A stretch of DNA of 64,000 bases, from contig OZ251574.1 in assembly GCA_965243635.1 (NCBI GenBank), forward strand, positions 2,790,001 to 2,854,000. The letters run 5' to 3'. The position numbers were made by a program, and so were the translations under genes. The DNA is from Rs1 sp000416275 (GTDB taxonomy: Bacteria > Pseudomonadota > Gammaproteobacteria > Pseudomonadales > Balneatricaceae). The first letter of the stretch is position 1. Every line of letters begins with the position of its first letter. The notes under the pieces were generated by a model, which was given only the letters and a program-made list of their open reading frames with translations, was not told the DNA's origin and searched no databases. This document shows positions 19,433 through 29,111 of this stretch, in pieces.

Positions 19433-19855
19433 ATGGAATACGATTTAATAGACAACACTGAATATGAAGATATCAAAAAGGTTTTGTTAGATTGCCTACC
19501 TGCTGACGTGGTTAATTGTTATAGTTTAGAGGTCTTTAATGGCGCTAAGGAAGTTCTCATCAATGAGAAGTTAACTGAAAAAACTGTACAATTATTAGAT
19601 GAGGATGATTATGTTCTTCAGCAGGTCACCAGCAAAAAAAGAGAAGATGCTGACAGAGAAATTGAATTTTCAGACCGACAACTTGCCGTCATAAAAGCGA
19701 TGGAAAAGGTCTTACAACACTGCCATAGTGAAGGCATTGGACTGATTGGCTATAGCGATGAGTTAGTTGCCTATCCAGCAAATTGTAAAAATATAGAACA
19801 GGCATCTGAGTTTTGTTTGGAAATAAACACCAGCCACACTTATAAAGGCGCCTAG
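19433..19855 (+). CDS. Hypothetical protein, 140 aa, acidic
   Basis: I do not recognise this family. The product is a soluble, acidic protein of 140 residues with no signal peptide or membrane helix. It has a charged central region (KKREDADREIEF, about 69-80) and a C-terminal half with two cysteines. The ATG at 19433 is preceded by GGAA at a suitable distance. Codon use looks like its neighbours, so it is likely a real gene. It lies about 205 bp upstream of a response regulator on the same strand, with no evidence that they are co-transcribed. Confidence 0.55.
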   Translation: MEYDLIDNTEYEDIKKVLLDCLPADVVNCYSLEVFNGAKEVLINEKLTEKTVQLLDEDDYVLQQVTSKKREDADREIEFSDRQLAVIKAMEKVLQHCHSEGIGLIGYSDELVAYPANCKNIEQASEFCLEINTSHTYKGA

Positions 19856-20060
19856 CAAATGTGCGATCAGATCCAAAACATCTCTAGGGCGGTGCTAATG
19901 GCCTGCTCCACAGCAGACTAAAGAAAATATCAATCATCGCGAGTGCGATACGATTTAAGGAAGAATTTTCGCCGCAGATTAGCGTTAAGTACGACCCCCA
20001 CCCAGATTGTATCTATTGGGTTTAAAACAGTAATTAATGGATTAAGAGTTGGGTAGATAA

Positions 20061-20711
20061 ATGACAATTAAAGTATTATTAGTTGACGACCACGAAGTAG
20101 TGAGAGCTGGCTTTAAAAGCATTTTAAATTCAGAAAAAGAAATTGATGTTATCGCCGAAGCTCAATCGAGCATTCAAGCTTATGAACTATTTAAAACCAA
20201 GCAACCTGATATCGTGGTCATGGACCTCTCACTACCCTCCGACTCTGGGACTTCAGACAGTACTCATGGAGGTATCGAAGCCATTCGCCGTATTCTGGCC
20301 TTCGACAAAAGTGCCAAAATCTTAGTGCTCTCAGGTTTTGATACGGCGCCCTTCCCCAATACCGTTTTAAAGGCTGGGGCAAAAGGTTTCTTAACCAAGA
20401 GAGGTCCTGCTGACGAGCTGATAACAGCGGTCAAAATAATCCATAGCGGCGAGCAATACCTCTCACCGACCGTGAGAGCTCAGCTGGACGGCAAAGAATC
20501 TGAAAGCCCGCTGACAGTGCTCACTAAACGTGAAATTCAAATATTTTCTCTGTTAGCAGATGGTCGAAAAGCTGCTGATATAGCAGACAATATGTGCTTA
20601 TCAAACAAAACTATCCATGCCCACAGAGCCAATATTTTACGCAAGCTCTCATTAACGAACAATTCTGAACTAGTCCATTTAGCCATTAGGCATGGGGTAG
20701 TTAGACCCTGA
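20061..20711 (+). CDS. NarL/FixJ (LuxR-type) response regulator, GacA/UvrY-like
   Basis: A 216-residue two-domain transcription regulator. The receiver domain (1-125) has the acidic pair D9-D10, the phospho-acceptor D55 (VVMD) and a lysine in GFLTKRG near 112. The LuxR-type HTH (about 150-216) carries LTKREIQIFSLLADGRK, then ADIADNMCLSNKTIHAHR. The sequence pattern (FDTAPFPNTVLKAGAKGFLTK, LTNNSELVHLAIRHGVV) is close to GacA/UvrY, which activate small regulatory RNAs. Compared with GacA there is a Ser/Thr-rich insertion after the phospho-Asp loop (SDSGTSDSTHGG, about 60-71). No histidine kinase is encoded beside it, so its sensor is elsewhere. A palindromic terminator follows. Confidence 0.85.
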   Translation: MTIKVLLVDDHEVVRAGFKSILNSEKEIDVIAEAQSSIQAYELFKTKQPDIVVMDLSLPSDSGTSDSTHGGIEAIRRILAFDKSAKILVLSGFDTAPFPNTVLKAGAKGFLTKRGPADELITAVKIIHSGEQYLSPTVRAQLDGKESESPLTVLTKREIQIFSLLADGRKAADIADNMCLSNKTIHAHRANILRKLSLTNNSELVHLAIRHGVVRP

Positions 20712-20732
20712 TCGCTCAGCTCCTTAATCAAT

Positions 20733-20768
20733 CCCTAGAGTGCTATTTTAAAATATAGCACTCTAGGG
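20733..20768. terminator. Hairpin terminator after the response regulator
   Basis: Perfect 14-bp stem, CCCTAGAGTGCTAT / ATAGCACTCTAGGG, around an AT-rich loop, 22 bp after the stop. No long T-run follows, so termination is inferred from position and stability. Confidence 0.6.
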
Positions 20769-21011
20769 CCGATTTTAATCACTGCTTTTATAAGAAACAG
20801 ATTTTATAAACACCCCTCATTATCCGTTTGATAGCTCCCTATCTCCTTTACCACTAAATGCTACTGTTATTCGAGCTAAATTAGGCTATTATTCAGCGCT
20901 GTTATTAATCTCCTTTCTATGTCTAGTTGATTGTTATAGGTGAATTAATCTAAGCTCTCTATTCAATCAACATTTTTCTATGGTAGCTTTCTGAAAACTC
21001 AAAAAGACAAG

Positions 21012-22364
21012 GTGGTCGCAAAATTCCTCCAAGGATCGATCATGCGTCATGTTGTTGTTTTAACAACCACTTCTTCTATAGGCCTCGTTTCACTATTCGC
21101 TGTAGATTTAATTGATCTGTATTTTTTAACGTTACTGAATAATCAAAGTATTATCGCTGGATTAGGTTTTGCCGCCAGTATTATGTTTTTTAATATGAGC
21201 TTTTCAATCGGCCTATCCATCGCTATGTCAGCGACAGTGGCTAGGGCTATCGGGGCAAAAAAAGATCGTCTTGCTAGATCTCTAGCATTAAACAATTTTG
21301 TTTTCAGCGTTGCCTTCACAGCGCTAGTCGCTGTTGTCACTTGGTTGTTTAACTCACAATTATTGACCTTTATTGGGGCGAGTGGTCAAGCTCATACATA
21401 TGCTCATCAGTATCTTACAATTATTTTACCCAGCTTACCTTTTCTGGCAGTTTCCATGTCAGGCGGCGCGCTACTCAGAGCAATGGGATCACCCAAATTA
21501 TCGATGATAGCGATGTTAATGGGTTCAATTGTAAATGTAATTTTAGACCCCATTTTTATTTTCGGTTTTAAGCTGGGCATCGAAGGCGCCGCGATAGCAT
21601 CCGTCTTTGCCAGAATAGCCGTTGCCGGCACAGCGCTGTATTTTATTTATACTCAACATGATTTTGCATCTCAGTTTAACTGGAGCTCATTCAATCAAAA
21701 CCTCAAATCCATACTGCCTATAGCCGTTCCGGCGATTGCAACGCAATTAGCAACCCCCTCAGCTAACGCTTACATGACTTATGAAATAGCTAAATTCGGT
21801 GAAAGCTACATGGCTGGCTGGACCCTAACCGGGCGAATAACGGCGGTCGTTTTCGGGGTTATTTTCGCCCTTTCAGCAGCGGTAGGACCTATTTATGCAC
21901 AAAATTTTGGAGCCAAAAATTTCCAGAGAGTCAACAGAACACTATTGGATAGCTGCCTATTCGTCACCGGCTATTGTGTGTTTGCCTCGATATTTTTTTA
22001 CTACAGTATCGAGCCATTAATTAGCTGGTTTGGCACCTCGGGTGATGCAGCGGCCTTCATGAGGTTTGTCGGTGTTTGGATAGGGCCAGCCTTTACTTTT
22101 TACGGGTTTCTATTTGTGGCAAATGCCGCTTTTAACAATCTCGGTTATCCATTAATATCGACTGCTTTTAATTTTGCAAAAGCCAGTATCGGCACCGTCC
22201 CTTTTGTGATGTTCGCTGTGAGTGTTATCGGGGCTGAAGGCGTATTCCTTGGTAATACTATCGGTAATTTGGTATTTGGCGTGACCGCTTTAACTACTTG
22301 TTTCTATATTATTAGGAAAATAGCCAATCAGCATAAGATTGAGCGAGAAAAAATAATAAGCTGA
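21012..22364 (+). CDS. MATE family efflux transporter
   Basis: A 450-residue polytopic inner-membrane protein with about 12 predicted helices. The N-terminus QGSIMRHVVVLTTTSSIGLVSLFAVDLIDLYFL (in pieces: GSIMRHV, SSIGL, FAVDLIDL) matches the MATE subgroup of putative drug/Na+ antiporters. A central AIATQLATPSANAYMTYEIA segment starts the second half. The GTG at 21012 includes the family's residues before GSxMRHV; the ATG at 21042 has a better Shine-Dalgarno (AAGGA), so either start is possible. It stands alone, with a terminator upstream and repeats downstream. It differs from the MATE protein at 16188 and has no evident link to the NRPS. Confidence 0.88.
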   Translation: MVAKFLQGSIMRHVVVLTTTSSIGLVSLFAVDLIDLYFLTLLNNQSIIAGLGFAASIMFFNMSFSIGLSIAMSATVARAIGAKKDRLARSLALNNFVFSVAFTALVAVVTWLFNSQLLTFIGASGQAHTYAHQYLTIILPSLPFLAVSMSGGALLRAMGSPKLSMIAMLMGSIVNVILDPIFIFGFKLGIEGAAIASVFARIAVAGTALYFIYTQHDFASQFNWSSFNQNLKSILPIAVPAIATQLATPSANAYMTYEIAKFGESYMAGWTLTGRITAVVFGVIFALSAAVGPIYAQNFGAKNFQRVNRTLLDSCLFVTGYCVFASIFFYYSIEPLISWFGTSGDAAAFMRFVGVWIGPAFTFYGFLFVANAAFNNLGYPLISTAFNFAKASIGTVPFVMFAVSVIGAEGVFLGNTIGNLVFGVTALTTCFYIIRKIANQHKIEREKIIS

Positions 22365-22391
22365 GGAACTAAATATTAACTAACTAGTTAT

Positions 22392-22540
22392 CATCCAGAA
22401 ACAGGGGCGTAGCGAGGCCGATCCAATAGTTCAAGATGAGCAACACTAAATATGGGCGCTGGGTTGTTCCAAATAACTATATCTAGTGGTGATTAGATTG
22501 GATTAGTGGGGCTGTCGTAGTAGCTCATCGTTTCTGGATG
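22392..22540. repeat. Short interspersed repeat C, copy 1
   Basis: About 149 bp with terminal inverted repeats CATCCAGAAAC / GTTTCTGGATG. Its right 105 bp recur in the same orientation at 24741-24847. Non-coding and MITE-like. Confidence 0.65.
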
Positions 22541-22687
22541 GGAACTAACTAGTGGTAGCTGTTAAAGTAGCTGCATCACTATTATAGTCAATCTCTGAAG
22601 CTTGCCTTTTATACCTTAAACTCACAACTTGAGTATTAAAGGCTCCCCTATCGAGCCTCAGGCTAGTACTGACCGAATTTACTACCT

Positions 22688-22890
22688 GAGACCTCTGCAT
22701 AACTTACCCAGAGGGTATGATAACTGCGCTCGGTAATACGGCGTTAAAAAACGGCTCAATATGCTCATTTACACCAGTAATACCCATAAAGAAGGGCGCA
22801 CTGTACCCAAAGTGAGGGGCACACTGACTCCGCTATCTCGTCAATTTTTGCCTTCTCTTACCTTTGCTCGCAACGTTATGCAAAGGTCTC
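22688..22890. repeat. MITE-like element B, copy 2 (inverted, about 203 bp)
   Basis: Bounded by GAGACCTCTGCATAAC and GTTATGCAAAGGTCTC, which are inverted repeats with one mismatch over 16 bp. The interior is the reverse complement of copy 1 at 17627-17803. It lies in the 710-bp gap before the chemoreceptor gene. Confidence 0.8.
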
Positions 22891-23076
22891 AGAAAACACT
22901 AGTTAATTAATTAACTCGACCATTCATGTCAGAAAAATAGTAAGCAATAACATACACTTTTTTAATGAAATTCATAAGTTCTTTACTTAACGTTAACTTT
23001 ATGATATTTAAGAGCTTAACTTCAATTACCATCGTTATGTTTACTTTAACTCTGACATTTTTAAGGCTTAACACAC

Positions 23077-24708
23077 ATGAATTTTTTTCGTAATATCTCA
23101 GTTAGTAAAAAACTTGGGAGTATTATCGGGCTCTTTTTAAGTCTGATATTAGCGCTTTCCTACTTAGACCTACACAATTTCCATAAGCAACTGATTATTT
23201 CGAAGAATACTCAGTCTCAAGAAATAGTCGCCAGCGCTAAATCTATTGCAGTTAGCTATTATAAGTTACAGCAACGAGGTAAGCTCACTGAATCTCAAGC
23301 ACAATCTGCAGCACTTGAAGCGATTACAGCGATTAGATACTCCGGTAGTAATTACATTTTTATTTCCGGGCTTAATGCCCATATGATTGCCTATCCAATA
23401 AAACCTTCCTTAAATGGCAAGGATTTAAGCAACACTAGAGATATTAATGGAATCGCTATTTTTAAAGAATTTGCAACACTTGCAAAAAGAGAAGGTAAAG
23501 GGATTGTCTCCTATCGCTGGTTAAATCCAAACACTAGGCAAGAGGGCCAGAAAAACTCTTATATTAATTTAATGAAACCATGGGGCTGGATACTAGGAAC
23601 CGGTGTTTACGTAGCCGATATTGATGCACTGTATTTTGAACAGTTAGCAAATACTCTCATTCTACTGTTACTAGTGCTACCAGTTATCCTATTATTAACA
23701 GTCATTATTTCCAGGGGAATCACCCGGCCATTAACTGAAATTTGTCACATTATAGACAAAATGGCCAGTGGTGACTTTAGCCATAAGGTTAAGCATTCTA
23801 GCCAGGATGAAATTGGCGCCCTCTCCTCCAGCCTTAACACAACAATTGATGCGCTTCGCGCCCTCATCATCAAGGTTGAAAACTCTTGTCACCAAATCAC
23901 AGAATCCACCAATAGCGCTGTAGCGACCACTATGCAGACATTCGTCGGTGTAGAACAACAGAATATAGAAACGGAGGCACTGGCCTTATCAATGCTGCAA
24001 CTATCAGCATCAGCTGAGGCCGCTGCCGCCAGTGCAGAAAAAACGGTTAATTATAGCTCTGATGCAGAGGCTGAAGCGCAACAGGGAAAACAGATTGTCG
24101 ACTCGACCATTTTACATATCAATAGCGTCTCCAATGAGATGGAATTCATCATTGATACTATTGCGCAGTTGGAAAAAGACACTAACGATATTGAAACTAT
24201 TCTAGTCACTATCAGTAATATTTCTAACCAGACCAATCTACTCGCTTTAAACGCTGCGATAGAGGCAGCCAGAGCGGGTGAGCATGGCAGGGGCTTTGCC
24301 GTCGTTGCCGATGAAGTTCGCCTATTAGCAATGCGCACCCAAACCTCTACTGACGAAATAAAAGAATTGAATGACCGATTACACAGTACATTTAACAAAA
24401 CAAAAGTGATGGTAGAAAAGGGCAATCAACTCACCAAAAGTAGTGCTGATAGCGCTTCAGGTGCCGGTGAGTCTATTTCTAAAATTGTGACTAATATTAA
24501 AGAAATCCTGACGATGAATAGCAATGTGGCTGATTCAATTAAGCAACAAAGCCAAATAGCAAATACGATCAACAAAAACATATCGAACATTACCAAAATT
24601 GCCGCCGAGACCAGTCAAGGCGCCAAGCAAACAACGACCAACAGTGAAAATCTAGCACTGATGGCCAATAACTTACAAGCTAGCTTGAAACAATTCAAAA
24701 TAAACTGA
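23077..24708 (+). CDS. Methyl-accepting chemotaxis protein with a Cache sensor domain
   Basis: A 543-residue transmembrane chemoreceptor. An N-terminal helix (about 12-32) and a second hydrophobic helix (about 190-212) flank a periplasmic sensor of about 155 residues with NYIFISGLNAHMIAYPIKPSLNGKDL and GWILGTGVYVADID, typical of single Cache (sCache_2) domains that bind small organic ligands. A HAMP domain follows (about 213-265), then the signalling domain with the conserved hairpin tip NQTNLLALNAAIEAARAGEHGRGFAVVADEVR, where CheA and CheW bind. The ligand cannot be inferred. The gene is monocistronic, between repeats B and C, and uses a plain ATG at 23077. Confidence 0.93.
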   Translation: MNFFRNISVSKKLGSIIGLFLSLILALSYLDLHNFHKQLIISKNTQSQEIVASAKSIAVSYYKLQQRGKLTESQAQSAALEAITAIRYSGSNYIFISGLNAHMIAYPIKPSLNGKDLSNTRDINGIAIFKEFATLAKREGKGIVSYRWLNPNTRQEGQKNSYINLMKPWGWILGTGVYVADIDALYFEQLANTLILLLLVLPVILLLTVIISRGITRPLTEICHIIDKMASGDFSHKVKHSSQDEIGALSSSLNTTIDALRALIIKVENSCHQITESTNSAVATTMQTFVGVEQQNIETEALALSMLQLSASAEAAAASAEKTVNYSSDAEAEAQQGKQIVDSTILHINSVSNEMEFIIDTIAQLEKDTNDIETILVTISNISNQTNLLALNAAIEAARAGEHGRGFAVVADEVRLLAMRTQTSTDEIKELNDRLHSTFNKTKVMVEKGNQLTKSSADSASGAGESISKIVTNIKEILTMNSNVADSIKQQSQIANTINKNISNITKIAAETSQGAKQTTTNSENLALMANNLQASLKQFKIN

Positions 24709-24740
24709 GACAATTACAACACTCAAGAGCAAGAAAAAAA

Positions 24741-24847
24741 TCACTAGATATGGCCGTTTGGTTATTGCAAATAACTATATCTAGTGTTGATCAGATTTGA
24801 TTAGAGGAGCCGTCGTAATAGCTCATTGTTTATGGATGGGAACTAAC
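24741..24847. repeat. Short interspersed repeat C, copy 2 (left end missing)
   Basis: About 107 bp similar to the right two-thirds of the element at 22392-22540 (shared AAATAACTATATCTAGTG and GGATGGGAACTAAC). It lies between the convergent chemoreceptor and topB genes. The left inverted repeat is missing. Confidence 0.6.
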
Positions 24848-24929
24848 CAGAGCTGGAGGTTAGCTATCTCAAACCCCCAACGCTCAGACTGTTATATTGA
24901 AGAGATAAGTAGAGGTTGCTGAAAAAACC

Positions 24930-26864
24930 TTACCGATTTTCAGCCTTAGTTTTAGCTTTTCTATACCCTGATTTAGCCCCTTTTTTTCGATAGCTAGGCT
25001 TTTTCCCCTCCCCTTTAAGACCGATAAAGGCACTGGGGTCAATTTTAGTAAACAACTGTTTAATGACCGCTTCTAAATCTAACATAAACTGCTGGTATTT
25101 AAACTGGCGCTGCGCAATTAATGATAACCTAGACTCCCATAAAGCCGTCATATCGGGGGTGGTTGCGTCATCCGGTAAACTGGCGATTAATTTTTTACCG
25201 ACCAATGTCGATTTTATTAACTTGCCATCACGACTTAAAAAACCCCGCTGAAACAGCAATTCAATAATGCCCGCCCTAGTAGCCTCCGTGCCTATCCCGT
25301 CAGTATCTTTCAGAATTTTCTTCAGTTCAGGGTCTTGTACAAAACGGTTGATGCCCGTCATCGCCGCCAGTAGCGTCGCATCGGTAAAATAGGCCGGTGG
25401 GCTGGTGATTTTATCGGTGATATTAGCATCTATACAATCGACCACATCTTTTACCTGCAACGCAGGCAAGCGCTGCTCGCTATGCTCTGTTGCACTTTTC
25501 TTTTCCGGTAGCAGTACTTTCCAGCCTTGGTCCGTAGTTTGTTTTGACTGAGCTTTAAACACTCCCCCTTTAATATCGATGCTCAGCTGGCGCTCGTCAA
25601 AGCGAAATGCCGGATAAAATTGATAGAGGTACTGGCGGGCTATTTGTTGGTATATTTTGTTTTCATCGGCCGTTAACGTGCCACTAGCACGACTTTTAGC
25701 GGTGGGGATAATGGCATGGTGAGCTTCTACTTTACTATCATTCCACGCTTTAGAGCGCAGCGTTAAGTCGGCATTTTCAACAGCGGAACGCAAGCCGCTG
25801 GCCAGCTGCGAAATAGCACTAGTGACACTGGATGATTGCTTAAAGTGCTCACTCGGTAGATAGCGGCTGTCGGAGCGTGGGTAGGTAATCAGTTTATGTT
25901 TTTCGTATAAACTTTGACATATTTCCAGCACCTGCTTGGCACTCAAAGCAAAGCGCTTGGCGGCATCAATCTGTAAACTCGACAAACTATAAGGTAGCGG
26001 GGGTGGCTGCTGCCTAGACTTAATCGCAGATTTTAACACGGTCCCGCTTTGATTTTTAATCCGCGCGACCACGTTCTCAGCCAGTGCCCTGACTAATACT
26101 CTCCCCTCTTCGTCTTGATAGGGAGCGCAATTTTCGCTCGGCTGCCACTTCGCTGAAAACTGCTCTCCCTGCGCGGTTTTAACGTTTGCCCATACTTCAT
26201 AAAAAGACTTGGCGACAAAATTGTTTATTTCTAGATCTCTTCTAACCACCAATCCCAGGAGCGGAGTTTGCACTCGACCCACTGATAAAACCCCCTGAAA
26301 GCCAGATTTTCCGCCATGAATAGTACAGAGCCGGGTCATATTCATGCCGTACAGCCAATCGGCTCTAGAGCGCGCTAAAGCAGAGGTCGACAGCGGTACG
26401 AACTCAGAATTTAAACGCAAGTTGGCTAGTGATTTTTTGACGGCGGGCAAATTAAGATCGCTAATTAAACAGCGCTTGGCACTATTGCGCTTGCGCACGC
26501 CGACTTTAAGGTGCGCCAATACCTCATCGACCAATAGCTGCCCCTCTCGATCAGGATCCCCCGCATGCACAATTTGATCTGCTTTTTTCAATAAGTGGCG
26601 CAGTACTGTTAACTGCTTACTGGTCTCTTTTTTCGCTTTAAGCTGCCATTTTTCAGGCACTATGGGTAAATGCTCGATTTTCCATTGCTTATATTTAGCA
26701 TCGTAGGCGTCGGGTTCTGCCTGTTCCAGCAAATGACCTATGCACCAGCTGACAACATCTCCATTGCCAACTTCAATGTATCCCGATTGCTTTTTATGGG
26801 GTTTAGGGAGCGCATCGGCAATCGCACGACCCAGGCTAGGTTTCTCGGCAATGTATAAAATCAT
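24930..26864 (-). CDS. topB: DNA topoisomerase III
   Basis: A 644-residue type IA topoisomerase that passes single strands through a transient 5'-phosphotyrosyl break to decatenate DNA. The N-terminal Toprim domain starts MILYIAEKPSLGRAIAD and has the metal-binding GDPDREGQ near 101-108. The active-site tyrosine is in LITYPRSDSRYLP (near 330), as in E. coli TopB. Downstream DGIGTEATRAGIIELL is typical of the fold. The C-terminus is a short, very basic tail (KKPSYRKKGAKSG) with no zinc fingers, as in E. coli TopB. It is the second gene of a two-gene operon: its ATG overlaps the dacB stop as TAATG. Confidence 0.95.
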   Translation of the reverse strand: MILYIAEKPSLGRAIADALPKPHKKQSGYIEVGNGDVVSWCIGHLLEQAEPDAYDAKYKQWKIEHLPIVPEKWQLKAKKETSKQLTVLRHLLKKADQIVHAGDPDREGQLLVDEVLAHLKVGVRKRNSAKRCLISDLNLPAVKKSLANLRLNSEFVPLSTSALARSRADWLYGMNMTRLCTIHGGKSGFQGVLSVGRVQTPLLGLVVRRDLEINNFVAKSFYEVWANVKTAQGEQFSAKWQPSENCAPYQDEEGRVLVRALAENVVARIKNQSGTVLKSAIKSRQQPPPLPYSLSSLQIDAAKRFALSAKQVLEICQSLYEKHKLITYPRSDSRYLPSEHFKQSSSVTSAISQLASGLRSAVENADLTLRSKAWNDSKVEAHHAIIPTAKSRASGTLTADENKIYQQIARQYLYQFYPAFRFDERQLSIDIKGGVFKAQSKQTTDQGWKVLLPEKKSATEHSEQRLPALQVKDVVDCIDANITDKITSPPAYFTDATLLAAMTGINRFVQDPELKKILKDTDGIGTEATRAGIIELLFQRGFLSRDGKLIKSTLVGKKLIASLPDDATTPDMTALWESRLSLIAQRQFKYQQFMLDLEAVIKQLFTKIDPSAFIGLKGEGKKPSYRKKGAKSGYRKAKTKAENR

Positions 26865-28069
26865 TATTTTTTCAGCAGTGCTTGGGCTACTTGGATGCGG
26901 TAGTTATACGGCATTTTCTTATTAATTAATAAGACAAACGCCTGCCATTTTTTATTGTCATCTAAGACATACCCTGCCAGTGAGTGATTATCAGACAGGG
27001 TGCCGGTTTTAGCTTTCAGCCCTTTACTCTTTTCTGGCAGCAATTCTATCCAAGGTCTAAATACTTCTAATACTTGTAGTAATTGTTGCGAGCTAATCTG
27101 ATTCAGTCTTGAGAGACCCGCGCCATCAACAAAGTTCGCCCCTTTAAATGCAAACTCTTTTTCCAACATTTGGGTGTAGCTTTTTTGAGCGGCTGCGACA
27201 TTTAAAACAGCTTGATTTTCACTTTTCTCAGGAAGCATTAAAAAAATTTGATTGGCAATAAAGTTATTCGAATATTTAAGCATCGCGCTCAGCAATTCTT
27301 CTAATTTTTTAGAGTTGTAGTGGCGATATACGAACTCGGCCTTGTTAGGTAATATCGCTACTTTTACTGGCAAATTACGTTTGGCATAAATTTGCGCAAA
27401 CACTTCAGCAAAATACTGGGCCGCCATATCACGGCCGCCAGGTAGAGAGATGCGCTTTGAGCCCTCCGCTAATTTCGCCCCTAATAACTTGCCCAAAGGC
27501 GTGGTGGGTGTCTGAGCTTCAGCGCTGCTTATTATAGAATTCTTCTTTTTCAAGAAAAGGGTATTAAAGTTGACCACCAATGCCGCATTTCCGGCGTCAT
27601 AAGGGTTGTCACTATCACCGCGACCATCCAAACGCAATTCGGGAAAGTAACTATTATCGACTTTAATTCTTTTTACTTTGCCTATATTAAGCGCTTTAAT
27701 TGCCTGGCTCATTAGCGCAACTTCTTCAGAGGTAATATAGGGATCACCGAAACCCTTTACCCATAATGTGCCACGATCGTAGTAGAAATCGGTATAAAAC
27801 TGATGCTCTAAACCCCAGCGTTTAATCGCTAAATAGGCAGTCACGACTTTCAGCGTAGAGGCGGGAACGAGCAATTGATCAGGGCGAATACTGACGTCGT
27901 GCTGACGGTGAGTATCAATCAATAAAGAGGCTTTGGGGATCGCCTGTATAATTTTTTGATGCTTATCAAGGGCACTGGCGTCAACCGCGCTGTTGTAGCT
28001 AAAGACAGTACAGCTAACTAAAATACAGATAGTAATTTTAAGATTCGACAATATAGCTTGGCTGATCAT
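26864..28069 (-). CDS. dacB: D-alanyl-D-alanine carboxypeptidase/endopeptidase, PBP4 family
   Basis: A 401-residue periplasmic serine peptidase of the S13 (DacB/PBP4) family, which trims or cuts peptidoglycan cross-links. A signal peptide covers about residues 1-32. The three penicillin-binding motifs are visible: SxxK in VPASTLKV (near 70), SxN in KYSNNFIANQ (near 263) and KTG in LKAKTGTLSDNHS (near 345). The protein is shorter than E. coli PBP4 (477 aa), suggesting a reduced insert domain. It overlaps topB by one base, an unusual functional pairing that probably reflects translational coupling only. A GAGAGTGG Shine-Dalgarno precedes the ATG. Confidence 0.92.
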   Translation of the reverse strand: MISQAILSNLKITICILVSCTVFSYNSAVDASALDKHQKIIQAIPKASLLIDTHRQHDVSIRPDQLLVPASTLKVVTAYLAIKRWGLEHQFYTDFYYDRGTLWVKGFGDPYITSEEVALMSQAIKALNIGKVKRIKVDNSYFPELRLDGRGDSDNPYDAGNAALVVNFNTLFLKKKNSIISSAEAQTPTTPLGKLLGAKLAEGSKRISLPGGRDMAAQYFAEVFAQIYAKRNLPVKVAILPNKAEFVYRHYNSKKLEELLSAMLKYSNNFIANQIFLMLPEKSENQAVLNVAAAQKSYTQMLEKEFAFKGANFVDGAGLSRLNQISSQQLLQVLEVFRPWIELLPEKSKGLKAKTGTLSDNHSLAGYVLDDNKKWQAFVLLINKKMPYNYRIQVAQALLKK

Positions 28070-28521
28070 ACCACTCTCTTTTTAGGTTTTTGCAATAATT
28101 TAAGTGCCCATATTACAATAAACAAGCGCACTTTATTCATCAAATTACAGCTATTTTATAGTTACTCCCTCTCTGCGCTATTTTATCAATAGCAAACTAT
28201 TATCAATCACTCTCCAGCTATTTATAAATACCCACCACGCCGATTTGTTTAACTCGGCGTTTGCCGCTAACAACAAAAGCCATCCCCCTAATACAATCAA
28301 AGAAAACAACTACTTGCCAATAGTGTTCAGCTACTGATAATATAATAGTATCGATTAATGAACCCTCATTGATCACCAAGAAACTAGTGAGAGAGCCATT
28401 TTAAAAATCAGGATTATGAGGATTAACTTATAATCCTATGTAGTGAATGGAATCAATACACAAATAAATAGCGTTAATGACTAACAAATTACCGGTCATT
28501 TTTATAGGAGGGAGAATATAG
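28070..28521. other. Divergent intergenic region between dacB and the CBS gene
   Basis: 452 bp, AT-rich, with no ORF of note. It contains a 7-bp perfect hairpin ACGCCGA/TCGGCGT (28237-28260) of unknown role. It must hold the promoters of both flanking genes, but I see no clear consensus boxes. Confidence 0.45.
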
Positions 28522-29076
28522 ATGTCTATTTTTATCTTTAACAATGGTATTTTACAGCAAAATCCCCGGCAGCAAGAGAATTTTTATCTTGATAAAAAAG
28601 CCCCCCAGGCAGCTAATAACAACCTAGCAACCCTGAAAACCCTTAGTTATTTGAATACCGATCGGGATTCTTTAGATAACAGAAGACGCTTACTCGCCTC
28701 CCATGTAATGAGCAGTCCGGTCATTACAGTCTTTGCACATGATCTGGTTTCTCAGGCTTTGCACTTGATGAGTAGCCATGATATTTCTCATGTGGTAGTC
28801 ATCAATGAACTTTCCAAGCCGCTGGGGATTTTGTATATCAATGAGATCGTCAAACTTGATTCTCCCGCCACTAGCTTCATTCAAAACACCCTCAATACTA
28901 GGGCGATAGCGGTTTCTGAAAACACCTTAGTGCGCGATATTGCCGCTACATTCATGCAACAAAAATGTACTGCTGTGACAGTGGTGGATAGCCAGCATAA
29001 GATTGTAGGAATCATCAGTCGCAATGATTTAATGGGATTATTAATCAGCAGCCCTAATCAAAAGATTAAGGCTTGA
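28522..29076 (+). CDS. CBS-domain protein
   Basis: A 184-residue soluble protein consisting mainly of a pair of CBS motifs (about 64-120 and 125-180): VMSSPVITVFAHDLVSQALHLMSSHDISHVVVI in pieces (VMSSPVITV, HDISHVVV), then NTRAIAVSENTLVRDIAATF and HKIVGIISRNDLMG. CBS pairs bind adenine nucleotides such as AMP, ATP or c-di-AMP and usually regulate a partner. The first 60 residues are not conserved and carry no enzyme domain. The start has a very strong GGAGGGAG Shine-Dalgarno. The partner is unknown. Confidence 0.85.
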   Translation: MSIFIFNNGILQQNPRQQENFYLDKKAPQAANNNLATLKTLSYLNTDRDSLDNRRRLLASHVMSSPVITVFAHDLVSQALHLMSSHDISHVVVINELSKPLGILYINEIVKLDSPATSFIQNTLNTRAIAVSENTLVRDIAATFMQQKCTAVTVVDSQHKIVGIISRNDLMGLLISSPNQKIKA

Positions 29077-29092
29077 TTGTCTTGCAGCTAAT

Positions 29093-29111
29093 TAGCAGCA
29101 AGCTGCTGCTA
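29093..29111. terminator. Small hairpin between convergent genes
   Basis: TAGCAGCA-AGC-TGCTGCTA, an 8-bp perfect stem overlapping the yaeQ stop codon, between the convergent CBS and yaeQ genes. A possible bidirectional terminator without a T-tract. Confidence 0.35.

Noticed and set aside
19860..20060. Possible Rsm-type small RNA upstream of the GacA-like regulator
   Set aside because: I see neither repeated GGA loops in hairpins nor a T-rich terminator, so it cannot be supported.
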